Origin: Fimenecus sp045545735
GTDB lineage: Bacteria; Bacillota; Clostridia; Oscillospirales; Acutalibacteraceae
Length of the DNA: 59,556 bases
Assembly: GCA_045545735.1 (NCBI GenBank)
Contig: JAZQBM010000009.1
Location: forward strand, 1 to 59,556
Reading direction: 5' to 3'
Shown here: in pieces, positions 14,412 through 23,772 of the stretch
Layout: each line of letters opens with the position of its first letter
How positions within the stretch are numbered: the stretch's first letter is position 1
Program-made: the position numbers and the translations under genes
Notes under the pieces: model-generated
What the model saw: only the letters and a program-made list of their open reading frames with translations
Database searches by the model: none
What the model was told of the DNA's origin: nothing

Positions 14412-15916
14412 AATAAATCATAACCTCCGCTCATTGCAAGTTCCTGAAGTGTAACCTTGCCTGTTCTGTAATCTTCAACATCCTTTGAAAATCCTGTTGC
14501 CATATCGCCGTACTGCTCAATTTCTTCTTTAAGAGTAGTATAAGTATCAGTATCGCCTGTTTCGATAGCAAGCATAGCGTACATATCTCTTACCTGAACT
14601 GAAACGGCATATGACTCTGACTGATAAGAATAACACTCATGTGCAGACTGATAAGCATTATCATAGTCTTTCAACATAATGTAATTAAGTGTTTTCTGCA
14701 TTGAAAGAACATAACCGATTTGAGCCACCAAATCACTGCCGTTAGGAATTCTTGAAAGCATATTAAGACCTTCAATACAAACATCAATGCCTTTTTGATA
14801 ATCTTTATCACGATAACGATAAAGCATTGCCTGAACCATATGGTAATCTGTGCTTTGTTTATTACTGTTTTTGATTTCAGGAAGCAACGCCTCAGCCTTT
14901 TCATACTCACCTGTACCTACATAAGTAGCCGCAAGCAACGGATTTACAAGTCTTGAAAGATATTCAGATTGTTCTGATGCTTTTGCAAGAAAACCTGCTA
15001 TAACCTTATCGTCTTTACCAATATACTGAGCCGCTGAATACTTATACATATTAAGCCATGCTTCGTCAACAACATAAACATCTTCTTTGCCGGTCGGTGT
15101 AAAATCTTCTTCTGTCTCAAGATGATATAAAGAATTATCAACATAAATCTTTTGACCTGAAAGAGCATCAATAGCACCGATTACCTCGTCATAATTGTTG
15201 TCAGAGATGTCAGAGTAATTTGATAACACGTCCTGAATAACAAGTACTGTTGCCTGCATACTGACAATTTCGTCTGCAATCTTGTTAATGTCTTTATACA
15301 TTGGCATTTTAAGTATAGAATCAGAGAAATATGAGCCTGTATCATTGAGAACAGAGTCCATATCAAGCAAATAATAGTTTGCAAAAATACGTTTCTCATA
15401 CACGTTAAGGAAATCGCCTTCATCCTCTTCGTCTATTGATTCAACCGCTTTGTTGTATTTGTTGATTGCAGTAAAAAGGTTGTTATCGTTGTATGCTTTT
15501 TCACCCTCAATGGTATTTGAGAAAATCGGCAAGTTTATTATAAAGCACACAACTGCCGCAAGTGTCACAAAAAGCATTACAATCGCAGCCGTTGCACCTT
15601 TCCAGTCATAAGGATATTTTTCAAGAATTGCTTCACATTCAGAACAAAACGGACTGTTAGGATTTTTTTCAGTTCCTCTTGCTCTTTCCCCACAGCATTC
15701 GCAAAGTTCGTCTTCAGTAAATTCTCTTACGGGTTTTGCCTCACCCATTGAAACTGCATAGCCCTCAACTTCTACTTCATCAAGGTCATCAACTACCGCA
15801 GATTCTTCTGATTCCTGCACCGCTTTATCAAGTTCTTCCTTGAAAATTCGTGCAAGTTCTTCCATTTCTTCACGATAATCGCTTGACTCATTGTTAAGTT
15901 TCTTTTTATCGCTCAA
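14408..15916 (-). CDS. Zinc-ribbon, single-pass membrane protein with TPR-like outer domain
   Basis: 502 residues. An acidic N-terminal region (aa 1-65) precedes a zinc ribbon with four cysteines (CECC ... FCSEC, aa ~71-95). One membrane helix follows (aa ~110-132). The remaining ~370 residues are helical, with alternating A/Y/L patterns like tetratricopeptide repeats (YNKAVESIDEED, YVGTGEYEKAEALL, YDNAYQSAHECYSY). So a cytoplasmic metal-binding head is tied to a large outer helical domain. It begins two bases after secA ends and overlaps the next gene, so the three are one transcript. Function unknown; a helper in secretion is a guess from position only. Confidence 0.65.
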   Translation of the reverse strand: MSDKKKLNNESSDYREEMEELARIFKEELDKAVQESEESAVVDDLDEVEVEGYAVSMGEAKPVREFTEDELCECCGERARGTEKNPNSPFCSECEAILEKYPYDWKGATAAIVMLFVTLAAVVCFIINLPIFSNTIEGEKAYNDNNLFTAINKYNKAVESIDEEDEGDFLNVYEKRIFANYYLLDMDSVLNDTGSYFSDSILKMPMYKDINKIADEIVSMQATVLVIQDVLSNYSDISDNNYDEVIGAIDALSGQKIYVDNSLYHLETEEDFTPTGKEDVYVVDEAWLNMYKYSAAQYIGKDDKVIAGFLAKASEQSEYLSRLVNPLLAATYVGTGEYEKAEALLPEIKNSNKQSTDYHMVQAMLYRYRDKDYQKGIDVCIEGLNMLSRIPNGSDLVAQIGYVLSMQKTLNYIMLKDYDNAYQSAHECYSYQSESYAVSVQVRDMYAMLAIETGDTDTYTTLKEEIEQYGDMATGFSKDVEDYRTGKVTLQELAMSGGYDLL

Positions 15917-15918
15917 CG

Positions 15919-18645
15919 TTATTCCTCCCTACCACAGCACTTTTTATATTTTTTACCGCTACCACATGGGCAAGGGTCATTTCTGCCTACTTTTCCGCCT
16001 TTTTTAACGGGACGTTTTTTGTCACTTCCGTCAGTAGCACCATTTGTTGCAGTAATTTTTGCCGCCTGCTCACGCTTAATATCTTCTTCACTCTTAAGAC
16101 GGAATGTAAGAAGTGTAATGACTGTACCCTCACGGATAAGTGCATTCATTTCGTCAAACATATCGTAACTTTCCATACGGAATGCAACAACCGGGTCCTG
16201 CTGAGCGTAAGAACGAAGATAAATTCCGCGTTTAAGTTCTTCCATAGCATCAAGGTGGTCCATCCAGCGAAGGTCAACATTATGAAGAAGAACTTTTCTT
16301 TCAAGTTCTGACATAATCTTTTCGCCGTATTCCTCATACTTGGCATTATACATATCCATAGCCTTGTTATAGAAATACTCTTTAAACTCGGCATTTGTTT
16401 CGTAGTTGCCCTGAATGTCCTTATCTGCAAGGAATTGAAGTTTCTTGATAAGTCCGTTAATATTCCAGTCTTTAACTTCATTTGATGCAGGACAATAGAA
16501 ATCAACTGTTTCGTCAATGTAGCCGTCAATCATTTTAAGGATTGCAGAGTGAATGTCATAACCGTCAAGAATTTGATTACGCTGGTCATAAACTTTCTTT
16601 CTCTGTTCATTCATAACGTCGTCAAAACGAATAACGTTACGACGCATAGCATAATGGTTGCCCTCAACCTTTTTTTGTGCACTTTCAATTGTGTTTGTGA
16701 AAATCTTTGCCTCAACAGGAATGTCACCCATACTCTTGAATGTGTCAAGAATTGTATAGAAACGGTCACCTGCGAAAAGACGAAGCAATTCGTCCTCTGC
16801 GGACAAGAAGAATTTACTTTGACCATTGTCACCTTGACGACCTGCACGACCGCGTAACTGATTGTCAATTCGACGTGACTCGTGACGCTCTGTACCTATA
16901 ATGAAAAGACCGCCTGCCTCACGCACTTTTTCTGCCTCATCCCGAAGTTGTTCTTTATATTTGTTTTCAAGGTCACGATAAACCTTACGTGCCTCAAGAA
17001 TATCTGTATTATCAGTTTCTGCAAAACCTGTTGCCTCAGCAATAAGCTCGTCAGCATAGTCCATTCTTCTCATTTCAGAACGAGCCATATAATCAGGGTT
17101 ACCGCCCAAGATAATATCAGTACCACGACCTGCCATATTTGTAGCAATTGTTACTGCACCGTATTTACCTGCCTGAGCAACAATTTCAGCTTCTTTATCG
17201 TGATATTTTGCATTAAGCACATTGTGTTGAATTCCTGCTTTGCGAAGTGCTTTGCTTAAAAGTTCACTCTTTTCAATGTTAGTTGTACCAACAAGAACTG
17301 GCTGACCTTTTTTGTTACACTCTAAAATCTGTTCAATAATAGCCTTGAACTTTGCAACTTCTGTCTTATAAAGAACGTCGTCCTCGTCAATTCTTACCAT
17401 TGGCTTATTTGTCGGAATTTCAATAACGTCAAGACTGTAAATTTCTTGGAATTCTGTGCTTTCAGTCATAGCAGTACCTGTCATACCTGAAAGTTTGCCG
17501 TAGAGACGGAAATAATTCTGGAATGTAATTGTTGCAAGAGTTTTTGACTCGCGTTCAACTTTTACGTTTTCTTTTGCTTCGATTGCCTGATGAAGACCGT
17601 CAGAATAACGACGACCAATCATAATACGACCCGTAAATTCATCAACAATCAATACCTGACCATCTTTTACAACGTAGTCAACGTCACGCTTCATAACGCC
17701 GATTGCTTTAAGAGCAATATCTATATGGTGCTGAATTGTAAGGTTTTCAACGTCGGCAAGATTTTCAAGTCCAAAGAATTTTTCAGCCTTTTTAATACCA
17801 TTTTGTGTAAGTGAAGCAGTTTTTGCTTTTTCGTCAACAATAAAATCGTCATCTTCGCCTGCAATATTTTCAATACCCTGCTTTGAGTCGATTTCTTTAA
17901 CCTTGCACATTTTAAGTCTTTTTACAAACTCGTTTGCAATTTTATAAAGGTCAGTTGACTTGTCACCCATACCCGAAATAATAAGCGGTGTTCTTGCCTC
18001 GTCAATAAGAATTGAGTCAACTTCGTCAACAACTGCAAAGTTATGACCACGCTGTACTCTTTGTTCAGCGTAGATTACCATATTATCACGAAGATAGTCA
18101 AAGCCCATCTCGTTATTTGTACCGTATGTGATGTCACAAGCATAAGCCTCGCGTCTTTGTTCACCGTCTAAATCGTGAACAATAAGACCTACTGAAAGTC
18201 CTAAGAAACGGTAAAGTTTGCCCATCCATTCAGAGTCACGGCGAGCAAGATAATCGTTGACAGTAACAATGTGAACGCCCTTACCTGTAAGTGCATTAAG
18301 GTATGCCGGAAGTGTTGCCACAAGTGTTTTGCCTTCACCTGTTCTCATTTCGGCAATACGACCTTGATGAAGAACAATACCACCTATAATCTGCACAGGG
18401 AAATGACGCATGTTAAGTACACGAGCAGATGCCTCACGACAAGTTGCAAATGCCTCAGGCAAAATATCGTCAAGAGTTTCGCCATTTTTAAGTCTTTCTT
18501 TGAATTCGGGAGTCTTTGCCTGAAGTTCAGCATCGGTAAGTTTTTTATACTCATCTTCAAGTTCAAGAACTTTTTTCTGTACGGGGATTATTCTTTTAAC
18601 CTCACGTGAAGAATAATCACCAAATAACTTTTTGAATAGGGACAT
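15919..18645 (-). CDS. secA: Preprotein translocase ATPase SecA
   Basis: 908 residues, full length. Early motifs MRTGEGKTLVATLPAYL (Walker A) and TVNDYLARRDSEWM, Walker B as FAVVDEVDSILIDEARTPLI, VGTTNIEKSELLS, AGRGTDIILGG, and GTERHESRRIDNQLRGRAGRQGD. The last ~22 residues form the SEC-C zinc motif (DPCPCGSGKKYKKCC). SecA drives unfolded proteins through SecYEG by ATP hydrolysis. The start is ATG 18645 with MSLFKKLFGD. A possible TATAAT (-10) on this strand lies at 18738-18743. Two unknown genes follow in the same operon. Confidence 0.98.
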   Translation of the reverse strand: MSLFKKLFGDYSSREVKRIIPVQKKVLELEDEYKKLTDAELQAKTPEFKERLKNGETLDDILPEAFATCREASARVLNMRHFPVQIIGGIVLHQGRIAEMRTGEGKTLVATLPAYLNALTGKGVHIVTVNDYLARRDSEWMGKLYRFLGLSVGLIVHDLDGEQRREAYACDITYGTNNEMGFDYLRDNMVIYAEQRVQRGHNFAVVDEVDSILIDEARTPLIISGMGDKSTDLYKIANEFVKRLKMCKVKEIDSKQGIENIAGEDDDFIVDEKAKTASLTQNGIKKAEKFFGLENLADVENLTIQHHIDIALKAIGVMKRDVDYVVKDGQVLIVDEFTGRIMIGRRYSDGLHQAIEAKENVKVERESKTLATITFQNYFRLYGKLSGMTGTAMTESTEFQEIYSLDVIEIPTNKPMVRIDEDDVLYKTEVAKFKAIIEQILECNKKGQPVLVGTTNIEKSELLSKALRKAGIQHNVLNAKYHDKEAEIVAQAGKYGAVTIATNMAGRGTDIILGGNPDYMARSEMRRMDYADELIAEATGFAETDNTDILEARKVYRDLENKYKEQLRDEAEKVREAGGLFIIGTERHESRRIDNQLRGRAGRQGDNGQSKFFLSAEDELLRLFAGDRFYTILDTFKSMGDIPVEAKIFTNTIESAQKKVEGNHYAMRRNVIRFDDVMNEQRKKVYDQRNQILDGYDIHSAILKMIDGYIDETVDFYCPASNEVKDWNINGLIKKLQFLADKDIQGNYETNAEFKEYFYNKAMDMYNAKYEEYGEKIMSELERKVLLHNVDLRWMDHLDAMEELKRGIYLRSYAQQDPVVAFRMESYDMFDEMNALIREGTVITLLTFRLKSEEDIKREQAAKITATNGATDGSDKKRPVKKGGKVGRNDPCPCGSGKKYKKCCGREE

Positions 18646-18832
18646 TTTTATATCTATCCTTTCAGATTATTAACAAAACTGCTTTATTTGTTGAATATTT
18701 TTTCGGGTACATACAAACACCCATTTTATTAGTACGATTATACCACATATATTCAGAAAAATCATTAACTTTTTGTGAAAATTTCAGTATTTTTCCTTGA
18801 TTTAACTACATTTTTTTGGTATTCTTAATATG

Positions 18833-18838
18833 TATAAT
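18833..18838 (+). promoter_or_regulatory. Possible -10 element of the SCP2/aminotransferase/transketolase operon
   Basis: TATAAT at 18833-18838, 50 bases before the first start codon. No good -35 is seen at the right distance; the upstream bases are a T run, so this call is weak. Confidence 0.35.
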
Positions 18839-18887
18839 AGTTTTCGGTCACGATATACGAAATTTTCCATATAAGGAGGAACGAAAA

Positions 18888-19652
18888 ATGACTGATTCAA
18901 GAACACTTGCTTACATAAATATGTACGCGGTGCTTGGCACATTGGAAAATCTTTGTGAACTTGACGACAAAGCAAAAGAAATTCTTTCAACAATTGAAAA
19001 ACCTGTTTCTGTTGCTTTTGACGTTAAGAACGGTCCAAGTGCTACACTTACATTTTCTAAAAACGGTTGCCGTATGGACGATGGCGTAAACGCTGATTGC
19101 GACATCAAAATTCCTGTTGCTAACTGCGACAAATTCAACGGGATTATTGACGGCAAGGTAACTCCAATCCCAACAAAAGGTCTTACAAAGGTTAATTTCC
19201 TTCTCAAAACCTTTACAGCTCTTACTGACAGACTTACAGAAGTAATGAGACCTACAGAAGAAGCTCTTAAAGATGCTGATTTCTTCCGTCTTAACACTAT
19301 CTGCACATTCTACACAGTATCAGTTGCGATTTCACAGATTGGTAATCAGGATGCTATTGGTAAATTCAGTGCATCAAACATTGTTGACGGCGACATTCAG
19401 ATTGGCATTAAAGACACTGTTTACTCAACAATCCGCGTTAAAGACAATCATATGATTACAATCAAGCAGGCATCTGACAAACCACGTGCAATTATGGAGT
19501 TCTGTGACATCCCACTTGCAAACGCTCTTTTTGCAGGCACAGTAAACTCTATTGACCACGTTGGTAACGGCAACATTGTTATTCGCGGTCTTATCTCAAT
19601 GGTTGATAATGTAAACCGTATTCTTGACAGAGTTGCTTTATATCTTGCATAA
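18888..19652 (+). CDS. SCP2-like lipid-binding-domain protein (first copy)
   Basis: 254 residues, start ATG 18888 behind AAGGAGGAACG. The N-terminal ~110 residues have the sterol-carrier-protein-2 style pattern: a strand with a target residue run (ATLTFSKNGCRMDDG), acidic D-C-D-I-K-I, and an F-N-G-I-I-D-G-K turn before helix residues. A second half (aa ~150-254) repeats a similar strand pattern (DIQIGIKDTVYSTIRV ... NALFAGTVNSIDHVGNGNIVIRG), so the protein may be a tandem of two SCP2 folds. No signal peptide or membrane helix. SCP2 folds bind acyl or other hydrophobic ligands; here the ligand is unknown. First gene of a five-gene operon; C-ending codons are frequent, as in strongly expressed genes. 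Confidence 0.65.
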   Translation: MTDSRTLAYINMYAVLGTLENLCELDDKAKEILSTIEKPVSVAFDVKNGPSATLTFSKNGCRMDDGVNADCDIKIPVANCDKFNGIIDGKVTPIPTKGLTKVNFLLKTFTALTDRLTEVMRPTEEALKDADFFRLNTICTFYTVSVAISQIGNQDAIGKFSASNIVDGDIQIGIKDTVYSTIRVKDNHMITIKQASDKPRAIMEFCDIPLANALFAGTVNSIDHVGNGNIVIRGLISMVDNVNRILDRVALYLA

Positions 19653-19666
19653 GGAGGACGCGAAAA

Positions 19667-20935
19667 ATGAGTAAATTCCCAACATACGATACCACAAAAA
19701 GCCGTGAGATGTTCCAGCGTGCTACAAAGGTTATTCCATCAGGTATTTACGGCCATTTAGGGCCAGCTGAAGGTCAGTGGATTCCTGTTAACAGATGGCC
19801 ATCATTCTCAGAAAAAGCACAGGGCTCATACTTCTGGGACGTTGACGGCAATAAATACATTGACTATATGTGTGCTTACGGTCCTAACGTGCTCGGTTAT
19901 AACGACCCTGACGTTGACGCTGCTGCACTTGCACAGTTAAAACTCGGCAACTGCACAACTGCACCTGCAAAAGTTATGGTTGAATGTGCAGAAACACTTG
20001 TTGATACAGTAGCTTCTGCTGACTGGGCATTCTTCTGCAAGAACGGTTCAGACACAACAACTCTTGCAACAATGGCTGCAAGAGCACATACACATAAAAA
20101 GAAGATTATCTTCTTGAAATACTACTATCACGGGGATTTCCCATGGGCACAGAAAATTGACTACCCGGGTATTACTCCTGAAGACGTAGCAAACAACGTT
20201 ATTGTTCCTTGGTTCGACCTTGATGCTCTTCAGAAAGCATACGACGATAACAACGGTGATATTGCAGGTCTTATTGCTCAGCCTTATGACCACGGTAACT
20301 TCAAAGACAACGAGGTTGCATCTACAGAATACTGGCAGGCGGTCCGCAAATGGTGTGACGACCACGGCGTAGTTCTTATTATCGACGACGTTCGTGCAGG
20401 TTTCCGTCTTGACCTTGCAGGTTCTGACCACTACTATGGCTTTAAGGCAGACCTTATCTGCTTCTGTAAAGCACTTGCAAACGGTTACAATATGTCAGCA
20501 CTTTGCGGTGGTGAACATATGAAAGCGACTGTTTCAGGTATTACATACACAGGTTCTTACTGGCTCAGCGGTGTTCCTTTTGCTGCTTGTATCGCTTGTA
20601 TCAACAAGATGAAAGCTCTTGACACACCTACAATGTTCCGTCGTCTTGGCACAATGGTAACAGATGGTTTCAAGGCTGCAGGTGCTGAACACGGCTTTGA
20701 CCTTAGAGTTTCAGGTGAGCCTGCACTCTTCTACTTAAGAATTGCTAATGATGACAACCTTATGCTTCATCAGGAATGGGTTGCAGAATGTGTAAACCGT
20801 GGTTTGTTCATCACATCTCACCACAACCACTTCATTAACGCTTCTCTTACAGAAGAAGACATTAAGAAGTCTATTGAAATTGCAGAAGATGCATTCTCAG
20901 TAGTTGCTAAAAACCACCCTGAATTAAGAGGTTAA
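19667..20935 (+). CDS. Class III PLP-dependent aminotransferase, glutamate-1-semialdehyde-aminomutase-like
   Basis: 422 residues. Class III landmarks: GSYFWDVDGNKYIDYMCAYG near residue 53, the phosphate-binding NGSDTTTLA near residue 125, YYYHGDFPWA, the PLP-nitrogen Asp in IIDDVRAGFR, and the Schiff-base Lys in FCKALANGYNM. It is related to glutamate-1-semialdehyde aminomutase in order and size, but no other haem gene is nearby and motifs are diverged (DDVRAGFR for DEVxTGFR, ALANGYN for the glycine-rich GGG). It more likely transfers an amino group to a ketone or aldehyde product, perhaps of the neighbouring transketolase. Fourteen bases separate it from the SCP2 gene; ribosome site AAGGAGG. 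Confidence 0.85.
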   Translation: MSKFPTYDTTKSREMFQRATKVIPSGIYGHLGPAEGQWIPVNRWPSFSEKAQGSYFWDVDGNKYIDYMCAYGPNVLGYNDPDVDAAALAQLKLGNCTTAPAKVMVECAETLVDTVASADWAFFCKNGSDTTTLATMAARAHTHKKKIIFLKYYYHGDFPWAQKIDYPGITPEDVANNVIVPWFDLDALQKAYDDNNGDIAGLIAQPYDHGNFKDNEVASTEYWQAVRKWCDDHGVVLIIDDVRAGFRLDLAGSDHYYGFKADLICFCKALANGYNMSALCGGEHMKATVSGITYTGSYWLSGVPFAACIACINKMKALDTPTMFRRLGTMVTDGFKAAGAEHGFDLRVSGEPALFYLRIANDDNLMLHQEWVAECVNRGLFITSHHNHFINASLTEEDIKKSIEIAEDAFSVVAKNHPELRG

Positions 20936-20948
20936 TCAAACAAATTAT

Positions 20949-20968
20949 AGCGAAGTGGGGACTTCGCT
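20949..20968 (+). promoter_or_regulatory. Intercistronic hairpin in the operon
   Basis: A perfect stem AGCGAAGT / ACTTCGCT with a GGGG loop between the aminotransferase and transketolase genes. There is no T run right after it, so it may be a partial attenuator or an mRNA-stabilising hairpin rather than a terminator. Confidence 0.45.
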
Positions 20969-20998
20969 TCTAATAAAAGTTTTCTTGGAGGGAAAATT

Positions 20999-21880
20999 AT
21001 GGCTAATTTATCAAAAGCAGAATGGCTCCAACTCGAAAAGAAAGCCCTTGAACTCCGTAAACTCTGCGTACAAACAACAGTTTGGGCAGGTAGCGGACAC
21101 TTCGGTGGCGGTATGAGTGTAATGGACCTTCTCACAGTTCTTTATCACAAGTATCTCAACATTAAAGTTGATGAACCAAAATGGGATGACCGTGACAGAT
21201 TTATTCTTTCAAAAGGTCACGCAGCAATTGCTTACGCTCCTGTACTTTGCGACAAGGGATTTAACGATGTTGAAATGCTTAAATCATTTAACCTTTCAGG
21301 TTCAAAAATGGGTATGCACCTTGACTCAAACAAAGTTGTAGGTGTTGACGCTTCAACAGGTTCACTTGGCCACGGCCCATCAATCGCAGCAGGTACAGCA
21401 CTTGCAGCAAGACTTCAGAATAAAGATTTCCTTACATACGTAGTTACTGGCGACGGTGAACTTGGCGAAGGCTCATGTTGGGAAGGCTTTATGACAATGA
21501 ATCACTACAACCTTTCTAACTGTATCGTATTTATCGACCGTAACCACAATATGATTGACGGTAACACAGAAGATGTTATGAAACTTGAACCACTTGCTGA
21601 CAAGATGACAGCATTCGGCTTCAACACAATCGTTATTGACGGTAACAATATCGGCGAACTTTGTGATGCTATTGACGTTGCAATTGAAAGAGCAAAAGAG
21701 CCACAGGCACCAACTTGTATTCTTATGGATACAAAGAAGGGTGCAGGTATTAAGTCAATTGAAGGCGACTACACATGGCACTACGGTGCAATCGACGATG
21801 CAATGTTTGAAAAATTCAACAAAGAACTTGACGAAGACTATGCAGCTCGTGTTGCAAGAGCAGAAAAGGAGGGTAAATAA
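20999..21880 (+). CDS. Transketolase, N-terminal (thiamine-pyrophosphate) half
   Basis: 293 residues, start after TTGGAGGG. It carries the GHFGGGMSVMDLLTVLYH segment, SKGHAAIAYAP, GSLGHGPSIAAG and the thiamine-diphosphate/magnesium motif GDGELGEGSCWEGFM ... FIDRNHNMIDG. Two-gene transketolases of this kind are common in Clostridia and archaea. The enzyme moves a two-carbon ketol unit between sugars. Location between an aminotransferase and an SCP2-like gene is unusual and suggests a dedicated, not general pentose-phosphate, role; the genome may carry another copy elsewhere. Confidence 0.92.
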   Translation: MANLSKAEWLQLEKKALELRKLCVQTTVWAGSGHFGGGMSVMDLLTVLYHKYLNIKVDEPKWDDRDRFILSKGHAAIAYAPVLCDKGFNDVEMLKSFNLSGSKMGMHLDSNKVVGVDASTGSLGHGPSIAAGTALAARLQNKDFLTYVVTGDGELGEGSCWEGFMTMNHYNLSNCIVFIDRNHNMIDGNTEDVMKLEPLADKMTAFGFNTIVIDGNNIGELCDAIDVAIERAKEPQAPTCILMDTKKGAGIKSIEGDYTWHYGAIDDAMFEKFNKELDEDYAARVARAEKEGK

Positions 21881-21882
21881 TT

Positions 21883-22890
21883 ATGGCAGGCGGATTTGTT
21901 TATACAGCAGTTGACCAGACTGCACTTTCTACAGCAGAAATTTACGGTAAGGCACTTGCCGACATTATTATGAAAGACCCTAAGGTTGTTGCTATTACAG
22001 CTGACCTTGCAAAATCAACAAAACTTGGTGACGTTTTGAAAGTTTGTCCTGAAAGAGTTATCAATGTTGGTATCGCAGAACAGGATATGTTCGGTGTTGC
22101 AGCAGGTATGGCAAGAGCAGGTATGATTCCATTCCTTTCAGGTTTCTCTGCATTCACATCAATGCGTGCTTGTGACCAGCTTCACACAGACATCTGCTAC
22201 CAGAACGTAAACGCAAAGATTATTGCTACACACTCAGGTACATCATTCGGTCAGGCAGGTTCAACACACCACGCTATTACTGACCTTGCAATCACAAGAG
22301 CAATGCCAAACCTTACAGTTATTGTTCCTGCTGACGGTTTTGAAACAGCAAACGCAGTTAATGCTGCTTATGAGAACTTCGGACCATATTATATTCGTAT
22401 CAACCGTGGTTTTGACCGCGTTCTTTATGAAAATATGGACTATGGCTTTGAAGTTGGTAAAGCAGTAGAAGTTCACGAGGGTACTGATATTACAGTTATC
22501 GCTTGTGGTTCTTGCGTATTCCAGGCTCGTGAAGCTGCTAAATTCCTTAAGAATTCTGATGGACTTTCAGTTCGCGTTCTTAATATGCACACAATCAGCC
22601 CAATCGACGTTGAAGCAATTCAAAAAGCAATTTCTGACACGAGAAGAATTATCACAGTTGAAGACCATCTCGTAACAGGCGGTCTTGGTTCAGCAGTTGC
22701 TGAAGTTATGGCTCAGTATGGTAAAGGCTGTGCCTTCAAGATGCTCGGTCATAAGAGCTTTGCAATGATTGGTCTTCACGAAGACATTATGTCAGATGCC
22801 GGCATTGACGCTAACGGTATTATTTCAGCAGTTCGTGAAATGATGCAGGCAGACTTTGAAGAAGACGACAACTGGGACGACGAAGTATAA
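21883..22890 (+). CDS. Transketolase, C-terminal half
   Basis: 335 residues, two bases after the N-terminal half. Central pyrimidine-binding domain: VINVGIAEQDMFGVAAGMA with the catalytic Glu, then FLSGFSAFTSMRACDQLHTD and HSGTSFGQAGSTHHAITDLA; the C-terminal domain has TVEDHLVTGGLGSAVAE. It must pair with the upstream half to form the active site. The C-terminal tail is very acidic (FEEDDNWDDEV). Confidence 0.92.
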   Translation: MAGGFVYTAVDQTALSTAEIYGKALADIIMKDPKVVAITADLAKSTKLGDVLKVCPERVINVGIAEQDMFGVAAGMARAGMIPFLSGFSAFTSMRACDQLHTDICYQNVNAKIIATHSGTSFGQAGSTHHAITDLAITRAMPNLTVIVPADGFETANAVNAAYENFGPYYIRINRGFDRVLYENMDYGFEVGKAVEVHEGTDITVIACGSCVFQAREAAKFLKNSDGLSVRVLNMHTISPIDVEAIQKAISDTRRIITVEDHLVTGGLGSAVAEVMAQYGKGCAFKMLGHKSFAMIGLHEDIMSDAGIDANGIISAVREMMQADFEEDDNWDDEV

Positions 22891-22923
22891 TTCGCTTCAT
22901 TGTTCAGAAAGAGAGTTGATAAT

Positions 22924-23724
22924 ATGCACGAACAAAATGAACTTTATGCATCAAAAATATTTTTCAATGCTGCTTTGCCACTTTTGAAAGTTATTGCTAC
23001 TGATGTTCCTTCTCTCAAGGCTAAGTTTGATAAACTCACTACTGTTTTACAGATTAGTGCATGTGACCCTGAAGCAGAAGGTGGCAAGTATTCAACACAT
23101 TTCATTATCACAGAGGGCGAATGGGAAACAAAGCTTAACGCTATTCACGAAGCTCCTGATGTTGAACTTGAATTCAAAGACATTGAAACAATGAATGCCT
23201 TTTTCAAAGGCAATATGCTCAAACTTCCAAAATTCAAAGGCATTATCAAGAATTTTGGTGCTTTCACAGCTTTACTTATGACACTTCTTAAGCTTTCAGA
23301 GCTTACAGGTGCTACTGAACCTCCAAAGGACGAAGAAACAAAAACTCTTATGGTTAAGTGCTTCTTCTATCTCCTTTCAAGCGGTATCAGCCAGCTTAAC
23401 AAAATGGGACATACAGAAATCAAAGATTGGACTTCAAAGAGCCCTGACCGTGTTTATGCGTTTGCAGTTGACGGTCATCCTGAAGTTTCTGCTTTCATCC
23501 GTATTAAAGCAGGTAAGTCCCGTGCAGGTCGTGGCGAATACAAGAGAGCAATGCCTTTCTTCACACTTCGTTTTAACAACCTTGATTCAGCACTCGGTAT
23601 TCTCTTGAGTATCGACGATATGCTTGAAGCAACAAAAGCAGGCCGTCTTATTATGGACGGTGGCCCTGAATTCGGTGCACAGCTTGGCGGATTTATGCTT
23701 GAAGTTGGTGCATTGGCAAAATAA
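22924..23724 (+). CDS. SCP2-like lipid-binding-domain protein (second copy)
   Basis: 266 residues, start ATG 22924 behind AAAGAGAG. Like the first gene of the operon it has two halves with an SCP2-like strand/helix order: KYSTHFIITEGEWETKL ... VELEFKDIETMNAFFKGNMLKLPKFKG, then AVDGHPEVSAFIRIKAGKSRAGRG ... FNNLDSALGILLSIDDMLEATKAGRLIMDGG. The two copies differ strongly in sequence, so this is an old duplication. No membrane helix or signal peptide. It ends the operon just before a strong terminator. Its presence at the opposite end from the other copy suggests that both bind the hydrophobic substrate or product. Confidence 0.6.
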   Translation: MHEQNELYASKIFFNAALPLLKVIATDVPSLKAKFDKLTTVLQISACDPEAEGGKYSTHFIITEGEWETKLNAIHEAPDVELEFKDIETMNAFFKGNMLKLPKFKGIIKNFGAFTALLMTLLKLSELTGATEPPKDEETKTLMVKCFFYLLSSGISQLNKMGHTEIKDWTSKSPDRVYAFAVDGHPEVSAFIRIKAGKSRAGRGEYKRAMPFFTLRFNNLDSALGILLSIDDMLEATKAGRLIMDGGPEFGAQLGGFMLEVGALAK

Positions 23725-23738
23725 AATTTCACACATAA

Positions 23739-23772
23739 CAAAAGCTCGGTTTTCACCGAGCTTTTTGTTTTA
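23739..23772. terminator. Bidirectional terminator after the SCP2 operon
   Basis: Stem AAAGCTCGGT / ACCGAGCTTT with a T run; it also serves the convergent HTH gene ending at 23770. Confidence 0.85.
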
